Source: Byssochlamys sp. IMV 00236 (taxonomy: Eukaryota; Ascomycota; Eurotiomycetes; Eurotiales; Thermoascaceae). Taken from it: 64,000 nt of DNA. The position numbers and the translations under genes are program-made. This document shows, piece after piece, positions 46,686 to 57,963 of the stretch; the stretch's first letter is position 1, and the number at the start of each line of letters is the position of its first letter. The stretch spans positions 497,484-561,483 of the forward strand of contig MSJH02000817.1 of assembly GCA_001931875.2 (NCBI GenBank), given 5' to 3'. The notes below the pieces were generated by a model. It was given only the letters and a program-made list of their open reading frames with translations, had not been told where the DNA came from and made no database searches.

Positions 46686-48907
46686 TTAGAGATCTAGCGT
46701 GAATAAGCCTAACGTATTGAAGACGTCCGCGCTACAAGTATTATACGCGAGATCGTCCCCAGTGCATTCCATGGGGGGCATGGTCGACAAACTATAGGAA
46801 TTCAAGCTTTCGCGGTTGGGGCTCCAGACGCCGTCGAAGCCTGCTATGGTCAATTTCTGCTCGACTTTCTGCCGCAGGAATTCGAGAGGGCCCCAACGCG
46901 CGCTCCTGCTGGATCCATCCGGGTCGTACGCATCATCCTGCTTCTGATACATGGCAAAGGTTGCCTCGACGGCTCGCCAGGCACGTCCGAGTTTCTCCAG
47001 GACGGATGGAGAACATGCTGTGGTTGTGTTTCGCAACGCTTCCAGTCGGATACAGAGCTGTGACAGAATGAACGACGTTGCGTGCCACTGGTTATAGAAT
47101 CCAAGGAGCCAACGCCACTGTGCAAACTGGGAGTCCGACGAGAGACGCACCTGTGACTCCAGCAGGGACACAGACGAGATAAATAAATCTTCCAGGAAGG
47201 AATCAGGAAAGAAATCAGGCACTTGGATCGTTGCGTCCATATGACCAGGGCTCGAGTCCCGACTCCCAGGACCTCCTAACTGCTGCAGAAGCTTGTGATG
47301 AGCTACGAGCCGCGTCTTCGTGAGAACCAACTTGCCCGTCTCCGCGGCTAACGCACACAAAGGCGACTGTGGGTTAGAGGCAAAGTATTGAAGGTATCGC
47401 TGGTGGACATAGGAGGACAGCTCTTCGATCAACGCTTCCTTCTTCCTGAACGAAGAAGCTGAAGACGCCAAACCTTCGACAGCATCGTCCGAGGTAGCGT
47501 CTGGATAATGCAGCTTCCGCATACGCATGGTAGCGGAACAGACATCATAGCGTAGGAGACTAAACGACATCTCCGTCAGCCCCTCGCGTTCCATGGGCGG
47601 CGCCGTTGCACTTGAGTCCAGGTCGGAGTCATTGATATTCAGCGGCAAACGGGTGTTGGATTCGTAGAAGATACTCGTGACTCCCCCGTAGCTGCAATCT
47701 TCGGAGGCACGCATATCCAACAAGTGAAGCTGCCACCATAGTCGCCGACGCATCTCAATCTCAAACGGAGAGAGGCCGAAATTAACGCTTTCATGGTGCA
47801 ACCCCAGTGACGTCGCAATACGAATGGCCAGGCCGATCAGTGTCCACACGGGCTGCGAGTTCTTCCGCTGAACGCACGTCTAGAGAGCATAACCGCGTCA
47901 GTCCGTACAACTTCATATAGGAGAATGGAATTTGCTGACCAAGAACAGAGTAAATGCTTGAAGCACTTGGATGTCACGCGTCTGTATAAGCTGCGCCTCT
48001 GCCATTGCATGTTCAACAGCATGTTTGCAATGTTGCATCGCTTCATTACCGTCGGCATTGAACAGGGCCCTTGACCGCCATGGGTCCAGTGTCACCATAG
48101 CACAGAAGCAGATAGCAAGAAGTAAAGCGATTGAAGGCTTCGGGAGGCCTTCCAGTCCTTTCTGTTGAGCTTCGTCCAGCAGGTTCCGGATAGTCGGTTT
48201 GTGAAGAATCCGAACCACTGGGTCCACGTTCTCAAGAAAGATGTGCCAACATGTCTCCAGTTCAATCGGGGTAGGCACCCATGGCCTTCTGTAGGCGCGG
48301 TCTTCTGGCGTCCATGACTGCGTCCCTGAAATACTGTTACCTGCTAGCGGAAATAAGTACATGTGCGACGGTCCCGATACTGTAGAAGCGCGATCGCCAT
48401 CTCCCAGCAGCACATCTGTGAAGTTACTCTCCTGTTGAGGACGTCAGACCAAGGCCATATGATAAACCAATCTGATCAAGATTGCCCACGGGGGAAGACT
48501 AAGTTAACTCTCCATTAAAGTCGGCTGCTTACCTCAGTTTTGACATTAGCCCACGCATCGCTCGCCAAGAATCTGCTTTTGCCGGAATGGTCCGCAACAA
48601 GATAGCCGTTCTCTTTGATAACAACCGGTGCGACTTTGACAAATATAATGTCGGCGCGGTCGTCCCTGCCGGGCCTTCTTCGGCCGTTCGTTGTTCGGTC
48701 TGCAAGAGCTGAATCACTTGGATCCTGACGACGGGGCCGGTTCCGACGGATACGAGATCGCGGATAATCACATCGCTCGTTGGACTTGGAGCAATTAGAA
48801 CATGGTTCGCGGCGATCACACTTGATCTTGCGCTCATAGCAAGACAAGCACGATCGCCGATTGAGCCGAGGAGCGGTGCGATCCGCGTTTGTATCTGCGT
48901 TTTGCAT
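46686..48907 (-). CDS. Zn2Cys6 transcription factor with Fungal_trans domain
   Basis: Three exons (48533-48907, 47940-48431, 46686-47879) give 686 residues; donors are GTAAGC and GTCAGC and all phases match. The Zn2Cys6 cluster is at about residues 19-47 (SCLSCYERKIKCDRREPCSNC then CDYP), followed by a basic stretch RIRRNRPRR. The middle homology region includes ELETCWHIFLENVDPVVRIL, AFTLFLTCVQRKNSQPVWTL, IRIATSLGLHHE and FEIEMRRRLWWQLHLLD, the core of the Fungal_trans domain. It is divergently placed 650 bases from an FAD hydroxylase gene, which suggests that it controls that gene. Confidence 0.92.
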
Positions 48908-49556
48908 AGCCGCCTCTTAGATTGCCGCGGGGGAGGTGGTGAAGCCGTGGTCAAAAACAGTCGAAGATGTAAAAGTACTCTCCAGCCAACGTCTTACACC
49001 TTGACGCCCATCCATGCACAGCCTTAATCTCTGATGCATCATCTATCGACTTGCGTTTCAACGTTTGCCGCCGAGAAAACCGAAACGCCCGATAGCACCG
49101 AAACGCCCCCTGATCCGGAGACACTTGGGCCAACCACCACATCCTAACATCGTAGGGCAGATTCACGTCGCACGACGTCTCTTTCTTGGCGTGAGAACTA
49201 GTCGAGGCTCGATCCCTTATTGGAAAGACAGCACGGGACTCGACAAACCACATCAAACGTGACACAGACAAGAATGGTCTGTGGTTCTTGTGGTCCGTGT
49301 TCTCAACGCGTGTGTAAGATTGACATGGCCGAGCGTAGCATTCGTACGATCGGTCCTCTCGGGGCATCCTGGCCTTTTGATCCTCCAAAATGTAACGGTC
49401 ATGAGGATAGTCTATGTTATCCAGGGACTTCTGTTTAGGTGACTGCACTTGTTTCTCCGTATCCGTCTCGTGTTGCATGAATATATATATATATATACCG
49501 TGTCTGGTTGTATTTTTTTTTAATGCAAAACTCAAGAGAACAATCAGGACCCTAAC
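48908..49556. promoter_or_regulatory. Bidirectional promoter with 12-bp direct repeat
   Basis: Shared by the Zn2Cys6 gene and the hydroxylase gene. ACCGAAACGCCC occurs at 49079-49090 and again at 49097-49108, 18 bases apart start to start. CCG-containing repeats are what Zn2Cys6 dimers bind, so these are candidate operator sites. A short (TA)n tract lies at 49483-49496, close to the hydroxylase start. Binding is inferred, not shown. Confidence 0.4.
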
Positions 49557-51140
49557 ATGATTTCTTCAGACATCCTCATCGTTGGTTCGGGACCAACAGG
49601 TCTTTGGTTAGCTCTCGAACTCCGTCGTGCGAATATCGACGTGCTGGTCATAGACTCGATCAGCTCGCGAGATGCAAGACCGACCTACTCCAAGGCGTTA
49701 TCCATGTCTGCCGGCTCTCTGGCAACGTTCGAATCCAGAGGGATTGCACAAGACTTCCTCGATGCGGGACTTGCTCTGTACAAGGCACACTTTGGTGCTT
49801 TGGAAACCCTTCTCGACTTAAACTATGACGTCCTAGGGATGCGCCACAGTCACAACCTAGCTATCCCACAGGTTCAAACAGAGGCCTTGCTGCTGAACCG
49901 ATGCGAGGAGGCTGGAGTAAGATTCCTCTGGGGACTCAGATTTGAGAGCCTGTGTCAGGACCGAGAGAAAGTCCTCGTATGTGCCGGACAACTTACCGTC
50001 GGTGGTGAACTCACGCTCGAGGCCAAATGGCTCGTCGGTTGTGACGGTACACACAGCGCTGTACGCCGCGCTGCTGAGATCCCGTTCGAAGGCAGTCGAA
50101 GCTCCATCGCTGGAATGCTAGCTGACATTCAGCTGAGCGAGCAAGTGGGAACAATAACAACCTCGAGAGGTTCAAAGGGAGGATGTATGATTGTTCCTCT
50201 CGGAGATGGTGTGCACTATCGATTCGTTGGACTATTCAAAGACTCCATGCTGAAGCCGCTATACGACGAGCCGACAATAGACGAAGTCAGAGAATGTATG
50301 CGAGATGGATTTGGCTCTGACCTTGGAGCGCACTCACCACTGTGGTTGTCACGATTTGGGAACTCTTGTCGCCTCGCGACGTCCTTTCGCGCCAGAAGGG
50401 TCTTTCTTGCTGGAGACTCCGCTCACCAGTTCTTCCCAGCTGGCGGCCAAGGGATGAGTCTGGGAATTCAAGACGCGACCAATCTCGCCTGGAAGCTAGC
50501 ACTGGTGCTGAGCTCCAAGCAAGACGACGACTTAGTAGAGCGCATACTAGACAGTTATACCGCTGAACGTCATGCAGCAGCCGAGGCAGTGATTTCCAAT
50601 GTCCAAGCGCAGACTGCAGTACTCGTGGCCGACAAACCGCAGGATGTTGCCCTTCGAGAGGTCCTATGTGAAGCTCTAAAGAACCCGGATCTGAACGCGC
50701 TCTGGGCTCGACGAGTGACTGGTTTTGGCGAGCCTACATCCCCGTATCGTCTCCATGCAGACTCTGGCAATGGAGAGCAATACGATCCGCTGGTAGGGGC
50801 TAGAGTGACTCATTTGGGGTTCGAGACAGAAAACGAATTATTCCAGGCGACAAAGCTTGACCGCTTTGTCCTTCTGCTCCGCAATAGCAGCCAATGTGAC
50901 AAGGCAGCTGAGATCGCGGAACTGCACGCCGTATGCCAGCATTGGAATGATAAGATAACCAGGTTGTCATCCTCTACGTTCAGCACTACTCATCAATGGA
51001 AAGATGTCGTGGCTGTGTTGATCCGGCCCGATATGCGCATAGCTTGGGTTTTCAGGCGCCATACGCCCATATCGGAAGGCAAAAGAGCTATCGAAGCTGT
51101 TCTCAAGTGCTGGTTTGGCTATAGGAAAGAGTTGGCTTGA
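49557..51140 (+). CDS. FAD-dependent aromatic hydroxylase (PheA/TfdB type)
   Basis: An intronless frame of 527 residues. The Rossmann FAD motif is at the very N-terminus (IVGSGPTGL, Gly10-x-Gly12-x-x-Gly15) with the following acidic residue in VLVID. The DG motif is LVGCDGTHSAVRR. The GD motif is VFLAGDSAHQFFPAGGQGM with QDATNLAWKLA. The C-terminal thioredoxin-like part ends with RPDMRIAWVFRR, the usual family end. Such enzymes hydroxylate phenols or polyketide-like aromatics with NADPH and O2. Its divergent neighbour is a Zn2Cys6 regulator. Unlike most genes here it has no intron, which would be compatible with an origin by transfer from bacteria, where close relatives are common; that is an inference only. 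Confidence 0.9.
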   Translation: MISSDILIVGSGPTGLWLALELRRANIDVLVIDSISSRDARPTYSKALSMSAGSLATFESRGIAQDFLDAGLALYKAHFGALETLLDLNYDVLGMRHSHNLAIPQVQTEALLLNRCEEAGVRFLWGLRFESLCQDREKVLVCAGQLTVGGELTLEAKWLVGCDGTHSAVRRAAEIPFEGSRSSIAGMLADIQLSEQVGTITTSRGSKGGCMIVPLGDGVHYRFVGLFKDSMLKPLYDEPTIDEVRECMRDGFGSDLGAHSPLWLSRFGNSCRLATSFRARRVFLAGDSAHQFFPAGGQGMSLGIQDATNLAWKLALVLSSKQDDDLVERILDSYTAERHAAAEAVISNVQAQTAVLVADKPQDVALREVLCEALKNPDLNALWARRVTGFGEPTSPYRLHADSGNGEQYDPLVGARVTHLGFETENELFQATKLDRFVLLLRNSSQCDKAAEIAELHAVCQHWNDKITRLSSSTFSTTHQWKDVVAVLIRPDMRIAWVFRRHTPISEGKRAIEAVLKCWFGYRKELA

Positions 51141-51642
51141 TCCAATCACCGGGCATAACCTCCTTAACCGCTTTGCGAGAGTAATCTAGTTGGCAAGGAC
51201 TTGTGTATAACTACTTATAGAGTGCTACAATTATGAAGTAAGAGGTTAACATTACTATATAATATGCCGCAATATAAATAGAATACCTCTCTAATACATC
51301 CAATGAATGGCTTCCATATCTTGAGAGCACTATTTTAAGCGCAATAATAGCTCTATTATAGTGACGTATTGATCAATATAAGTCCGGAGGTCACTACTAA
51401 TAATCCTCAAGGATCCTGCAAAGCACAAGGAAGCTTAAGTACTCGTCAAGACTGGGAATAATGCGCGATTTCGAATATCACTATTATACCATATTATCCT
51501 AGGGTATTGACCCGAAATTCATAATATTTGCCCTTCGACAGTAAACCTTCTGTTTACGTCTATAGCTAATTATGTATCACTTGTGCCAGATAATGTCACT
51601 ATAAGTAACGAAGCGACTTCACAATAACACCAGGGCTAACTT
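51141..51642. other. AT-rich intergenic
   Basis: A clearly AT-rich 500 bases between the hydroxylase and the NLR stop, with many TA steps. It may be a RIP-degraded remnant. No gene. Confidence 0.45.
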
Positions 51643-54600
51643 TTATACCAAAGGCCATTGAGCCTTAACTGCATCACCTTTCTTGGCTCTTATTTCGCAA
51701 GGCTGCTGTGAGCGCAGTACCAGCGTCCGCTCCAAGTGGGTACGTAGTCGACTGATGTCTGCTCCTGCATCCAACAATGTCTCTACTACAGCCATATCTC
51801 CATCCCAGCCATCTATTGCTGCTACCACAGCCATGCCATAATGTCCACACGATAGCTCCTGATTCACATCGGCGCCCACGTCTAACAATAGATGGACAGT
51901 TTCTACGGATCCCCCGTGTGCTGCTGCAGCCAGGGCGCTGCCATAATACCCACATGATAACTTCTGGTTCACATCGGCACCTGCGTCTAATAACATCTGG
52001 ACGATACCCGTGGTCCCCGTATATGCTGCTGCTGCTAGGGCACTTCCATAGCGTGCATAGGGTAATACCTGATCCATGTCCGATCCTGCATCTAATAGCA
52101 GTCGGACCATCTCCACACGTCCCATATATAATGCTACTGCTAGGGCGTTGCCGTGATCTCCGGAAGAGAGCACTTGGTTGACGTCGGCACCTGCATCTAT
52201 AAGTAGCTGGACAATTTCCATGCTTCCTGCATGTGCTGCTGCTGCAAGGTCGCTCTCAAAGGCACCGCAAGATAACTTCTGGTTCACATCGGCTCCTGCA
52301 TCTAATAGCAGCTGGACCATCTTTACAGATCCCGGAGATGATGATGCTGCTGCTGCTAGGGCACTGCCATAGCGTGCAGACGGTAATACCTGATTCACGT
52401 TCCACCCTGCATCTAATAGTAACTGGACCATCTCCAGGAATCCCGTAGATACTGCCGCTGCGAGGGCGGTGCCATAATCCCCGCGAACCGATTGCCTATT
52501 AACATCTGCTCCCAGACCCAGCAACATTTGAACCAGTTCGAGGTCTGAACCGAGGGTTGTCAGTAGAAGCAGTGATTCTCCATTGACATTGACTTGATTT
52601 GGATCACAGTCCGACTCCCACAACCATTGTAGAACATTACAGAGGCCAAATCTGCATATTGCTAGCAAAGGGTTGGAGATCGGTTGCAGCTGGTTGATTA
52701 TATCCCATGTAAAAAGTCCTTCGTCCACGGCCCAATATTCAAACCAGTGGATATAAGCCGAACTGCTTCTTGTGACAGAACCAAAGAATTGACTTGTAAG
52801 CCAAGACAGTTCGCCGTCACTGCAGATGCTGTCACATCTTCTTAAATGTTCTTTCCAGTAGATCGCGGCATACTCGGTAAGCTTATAAATAGTGCCGCTG
52901 GAGCTAAGCGGGGGTTCTGGCCATTCCTCGGCTTTCACATTGTCATCAATGAGTAACAATAAGCAAACTTTGGTCAGTACAATATGGGGTTGCCCAATAA
53001 GTGGATGATTTTCTTCGAAATATTCCCGTATAGATAAATGGGCAAAGTAACATCTCCTCGTCACAGGATCTATGACTAAAAGATTATGGCAAGCATTCAG
53101 AACAAACTGAATGTCAAGCTGAGGCTTGCTAACTCTATTGTTGCCAGGTTCCTGCCACACAGCAGCAAGTAGTGCGTTCGCGGATAGAGGAGTTTGAGCA
53201 CCCATAACCCATTGAAAGGCGCGAATGGCGACTTTAGTTTCGCTCCCTTTTGAGCCCTTTCTCTGTATCGATTCATATATCTCGTCGTAAGTGGATTTTA
53301 GATCGGTGGGCAGCTTTCCTAAACGATCGCATATATCCTGTTCCACGTCTAACGATAGTACTTGGTCGACTTGTAAGGCCGCCCACTGGAACCTTTAAAT
53401 GTTTAGCGGGAATAAGGAACAGGGGACCGGTTGAAACTTACATTCCGCGGCTCTTGTGAAGTAGTGTATCGATGATCTCGGATTTCAAACTTTCGGAAAT
53501 AGGATATTGTCGATCCTTTTCATTTTCTGAAATTCTCTCCGCGACAAACTTCGCTATGTCATCATGATTGTCCGTTGCTTCGATACTAATATTTGCCTTT
53601 CTTTCGAGTTGGTGCTTGATATCTCCGTCACGTCGGCTGGATATGAATATCTTCGCGTTGATGACATGTTCGATAAGGTAATTGAAAAAATCAAAAAGCC
53701 TCTTCCGAGAGCGTGTCTCGGTCTCATCTAGAGCATCCAGGACAAATGTCACCTTTGGATATGTCGATGCAAGATCGGTAATAAGTTTCTCACATTCGTC
53801 CAGACTTGGATCTCTTGAGGAAAATCCAGTCTGCCACCTTTTGTCGTAAGAATTGATAAATGCTTGGTGAATAGCCTTTTTATCGTTTGATATTGAAAGT
53901 TGTTTGATAAAGCTGCGCAATATCTGCTCTGGTTTTTGGCGAGATTCCTCGTTGCGGTTGCAATAAAAGTAGACCAAAGCCCCTTCACATAAGTCATGCT
54001 GGAGATTGTCAATAACTTGGGAAACAAGCTTCGTCTTTCCAGCTCCCGCTATCCAGAAGTCAGAATCTCATTGACAATCTCGACCAAGAGAGTTGTGCAG
54101 ACTTACGGATTCCATGTAACCATAATATCGTAGACTGTTGAGACGATTGCCATTCTACATACTGGTCGTGGCGCAAAAGCCACGTCCCAGTATTCTCTGT
54201 CCGTCCTTCTTTTGCCATCCTGTGATGGTCTTCAAATGGAATTACTGATATCCATAAGAGCATTTCGTGCCTCTTTTCGCCATCTAAGTATTCCCAGATG
54301 CCAGAAATTCTATCTTTGACAATTTTAATTTGGCCTTGGGTGGAATTCAACTGTTCAATATCCCTAAGTATACGCTTCAAATCTCTCGTCTGCTGTTGAG
54401 AGACGAGTCGCTCATGTCGGCTGTAAAGACGGTCACAGTTATGAGCTTCGATTTCAACGCGCGTCATAAGTTCCTGAAAGCGAGTATCATATTTATTGAT
54501 ACAGTCCAATGACCAGAATGCTGTAAGGGTCCTTTTGATGGCATTGTTCTTGGAAGTTTGAACTGCCACGGCCAAGAAGTCAAGAATGACGACATACAGA

Positions 54601-55315
54601 CCAACTAGTGCGGATTCAAAATTTCGATAACTATCCTCTATGAGAGAATTATGCGGATAGAGTAATTCGTATACTTTGCACCGATCGATCAGGTACAGAA
54701 CCTCGAGGCCAACCAGGAGAGTCCCCATCATATGGGACTCGGAAGTCACTGCCTTGCATTCGGTTATTCAAAATGGACTTATAACGCCATGGAGATTCTT
54801 ACTATAAGTAGCATCCTGATTCCGGCCCATGGAAGTCCTGCGTGTATAGGGTCGACATTGACCGTGACATCACCAACGGCTTTGATTTTATCTAGCCATT
54901 GGATTACCTTTTCTGCTTGTTCTCCCAGACTTATGGTGCGACCATTGAACTCGAACGTCCATCTCTTTCTTTTGCAGATATCTCTCTTGGCCCGGACCTC
55001 TCTGATGAGAATATCTGTAAATCCATCGGAACGGCTGGTCTCTGAAAGAATCTTCTTCAGAACATCTCCATTGCCTTTATCCCTTGCAGAAAGGATTCGT
55101 AGCGCCTTCATCCAAAGGTCATCTTTGCTTGCTTCAGGTGTCGTTATTATGGGCGTGAGTATACGGGATGTAGCAGAAACAAGCACAGATATCCCTTGCG
55201 CTCTCACTCGGTCGTAGTGCGGTCCAGCCTGTGTCTCGCCATCAGTTACTGTGCCGCGCTGGGAACGTATTGAAGATATGCGAAGTTTGTCATGGATAAG
55301 TCTCTTCATGGACAT
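51643..55315 (-). CDS. NLR: NACHT_N, NACHT NTPase and ankyrin repeats
   Basis: Four exons (54803-55315, 54107-54752, 53442-54048, 51643-53392) give 1,171 residues. The N-terminal NACHT_N region contains VNVDPIHAGLPWAGIRMLLI and the block ending MGTLLVGLEVLYLI. Walker A is split by intron 2 and reads LHGIPGAGKTKL once joined. Walker B is TFVLDALDE, followed by IFISSRRDGDI. The winged-helix part has FQWAALQVDQVL and LPTDLKSTYDEIYESI. About eight ankyrin repeats of 35-37 residues (xxGADVNQ...LAAAA...VQLLLDAG) occupy roughly residues 860-1120. Fungal NLRs of this design act in non-self recognition and programmed cell death. No separate effector domain precedes NACHT_N. The first 60 residues are less certain, and an upstream exon cannot be excluded. 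Confidence 0.9.
51740..52560 (-). repeat. Ankyrin-repeat array with higher-order unit
   Basis: Adjacent 105-base repeats encode ankyrin motifs. Identity is highest between repeats three apart: GATAACTTCTGGTTCACATC recurs at about 51957 and 52269, and GGTAATACCTGAT at about 52063 and 52380. That gives a higher-order period of about 312-318 bases. Protein versions alternate as VLPxARYGSALAAAA, then KLSCGxxxSxLAAAA, then a third type. Confidence 0.8.
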
Positions 55316-56706
55316 GATAATGAATAATGGTATTTGTTGATCCTGTAGATAACCGTGAACTTGTGGGCGAAGTGCGCGAAGTGCGCGAAGTGGTATTCAA
55401 GAGATACTTAGCGCACGAGGGTGAAGTGATAGGCGAGGCTGAGTTCGCGCACTGCAGCAGATGGCCGTGAACGAGATATGCATCCACGTGGCACCAATCA
55501 TACAACCGGGAAGAGATAAGTTTTGAATTTTGAACTATCTAAAGGTCTCTAAATGGTGCCTTTGAGTAGATATAGAACTGCAATTAGTTATTCGATTATG
55601 GTTACTGAAATGCCTGGGACCTACGGCTGCCCTGTTGTCGTGGGTCAGAGCCGAGCGCCAGACTATCAAGTTCCGCATCAGCTGTCAAGAATACTCATGA
55701 GTTGCGAAGATGCTTAGTTCGGGAGACTGCTTAGGAGGCCGAAGTCAGCTAAGTCCTATGCGGAAGGTAAAGGGAGATCCTACTATTAGACGAAAGTATT
55801 TTTAACTGTTCTGTTTCTGCGCCTGGCTCCCGAAGGCATTCCTCATCCGATCATCAAGTAACGGAGGCTCTTAGATACATTCGTCATCTTACAAAGCCAG
55901 GAGAGGTACTATATCTAATTAAATACGTGATGGGACTGATTTGCTGATTGTTGAGGCATTGAGCACGCCATTGCAACCACCACCATAGGCATTGTCCAAG
56001 AACGCCAACAGGGGAACTTGGTCAGCCACGATCAATGGATGGACTAATCGAAAATTTTCGAAGAAATGGCAGGCGCTTCATCGTTCGACCTATTGACGGA
56101 TCCAGCGATCGCTAATCTCCTCCAGTCGCTTGGCAGGAGCTTCGAAGTCCTTGATGATGATATTATTGCAGGCCCTCTGCTAAACGAGTGTTACTATTCT
56201 GCCACTGAGCGTGTATGAGCATTTAAGCCAGAGCATCTAAATATCGCTTGTGACGAGACTGCTAATATACTAGGTGAGCGGATCCTCACTCTCGCGGCAA
56301 TCCTTCTTTATTTCTAACCCCTATGCAAAAGAAGGTCCTGGTGTGGCTAGCGGACTTATACTGTTGGGAATCGCCACTAGAAGCGCTTCCAGTAGATACA
56401 TGTGGCATCCGAGATAGTTACACTGTGATCCGATGTATTAAACTTAGTGTGCGTACAGAAAGGTAATACACCCCCAATATCCGTATGGTCCTCATCATGG
56501 TGGTGCAAAAGGAGCCACTGGATCTCCTGGTGAAAATAAACAGTGACTGTGGTATCTGTCATAGCAAAAATAAGAACAGACGGATACCTATGGGTCAGCG
56601 TGTGCCCAAAAAAACTCATCGTGGTCCCAAATCCTGCCGATCCTCTTTGCCTGTACCAAGAGCTGAGCACTGGGACCACCACGCATAAACTTCCACCTAA
56701 CGCCTC
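55316..56706. other. Intergenic with small tandem repeat
   Basis: Includes a nine-base tandem repeat (GCGCGAAGT-like, three units) at about 55370-55396, 60 bases upstream of the NLR start, and the questionable small gene at 56066. Nothing else seen. Confidence 0.45.
56066..56317 (+). CDS. Possible small gene or gene fragment
   Basis: ATGGCAGG starts a frame reading MAGASSFDLLTDPAIANLLQ, about 49 residues to 56210. A plausible intron (GTATGA donor, TGCTAATATACTAG end, 56211-56271) then joins 13 more codons in phase, giving about 62 residues. The composition is protein-like, but no family is recognised, and it may be the 5' remnant of a longer gene. Confidence 0.25.
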
Positions 56707-57963
56707 TTAGTCACGTCGACGCAGCGTGTCATACAGATCTTCAAGATCATGACCCATGCGTCTCTCAGTGTCTTTCCGAAGCTCCCTGGCGGAGAGTGTC
56801 GACGTTCGTTTCGAAATGGCAGCCTCTGCCTCTTCATTCGCCATTTCAACTAATGCGCTGTCAGAGCTACGATAGTTCGCACGATCTTAAAAGGAAACTC
56901 ACCATGTGCATAGACTGCCGCCGTCTTACCACTCGACATAGCATGAGGGACGTTGGTACTATTATCGCTGTTTGCGTCACCCACTGCCCACACACCAGTC
57001 TTGCTAGTCCTCAAGCCCTTGGCTAGGGAATCGATCTTATTACCGAGCATTTGGAGACCCATCTCAGTGCTGAGAGAGGAGCGCTGCTCGGTTGGGAAAT
57101 TCGTGAGAAATGCGTTCCGGATCACCGGGTCACCTTGGTCGAAATGAAGACGGAATATATCGAACTGTCTTCCTTGGCTGTCCTGGTGAGCTTCGCCGTC
57201 CTGAACACGTTCAATCTCGGTGATGGTGCGGTTGTCCAGCTTAATGCCATACGAGGCAATAACCTCCCTCCAATTAGGGTGCGCTTTGTCAAGAATTGCT
57301 TCCTGTTCTTCCGTCTGCGTTCCACTCACGAAGGCGATGATATCCTTGTTGAGGGTGCTGTATACTTCCAACACAGATCCCATAATGTCTTTCATAGGGC
57401 CGAGGATGCCAAGAGGCTGGTCTCGATGCTCAAATCCATCACACCAAGGACACCAATACACGCCCTTGCCCCAAGCCTCTTCGAGACCAGGAATAGGGGG
57501 GAGAACATCACGGAGACCGGTGCCGAGGATGACTTTCCGTGCTGTATATTTCTTCCCATTGACGTCGGTAGCCAGGAAACTGTTATTGACAAAGTCAATA
57601 GTCGCCACCTTTGTGTCGATAAAGGTAGAACTGTTGTATCTCGCGATCTGCTTACGCGCAAGGTCACGAAACTCGCTGGGAACCGTTCCTGTGGACGTCA
57701 GTGTCGTGTCCATTTGTACGCATGATCTTGAAATAAAGTTTACCATCATTTCCGATCACGTCGTGCATATTCCTAGTGGGAGCATTGCGATATTCTCCCG
57801 AATCAAACATAACAGTCTTTCTGAGGACTCGCGAGAGGCCGCTGACAGCACTGAGCCCTGAGGGACCTCCGCCGACTACAATCACATCATAGTCGGTCTT
57901 TGGGAGGGAAGCCGTCTGTGATAAAGTGGCGAATGTAATGAACAGATATAATAGAGCTATCAT
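56707..57963 (-). CDS. Secreted thioredoxin-reductase-like FAD oxidoreductase
   Basis: Three exons (57744-57963, 56903-57688, 56707-56849) give 382 residues. An N-terminal hydrophobic signal (MIALLYLFITFATLSQTASL) precedes the FAD fold DVIVVGGGPSGLSAV. The redox-active pair lies in YWCPWCDGFEHRDQPLGIL, a CxxC in the position used by class-II thioredoxin reductases and GliT-like disulfide oxidases. The second FAD-contact motif is TGVWAVGDANSDNSTNVPHA. The Lys/Arg/Glu-rich C-terminus is unusual for the family. The signal peptide suggests action in the secretory pathway or outside the cell, unlike cytosolic thioredoxin reductase. Substrate unknown; no non-ribosomal peptide genes adjoin. Confidence 0.88.
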
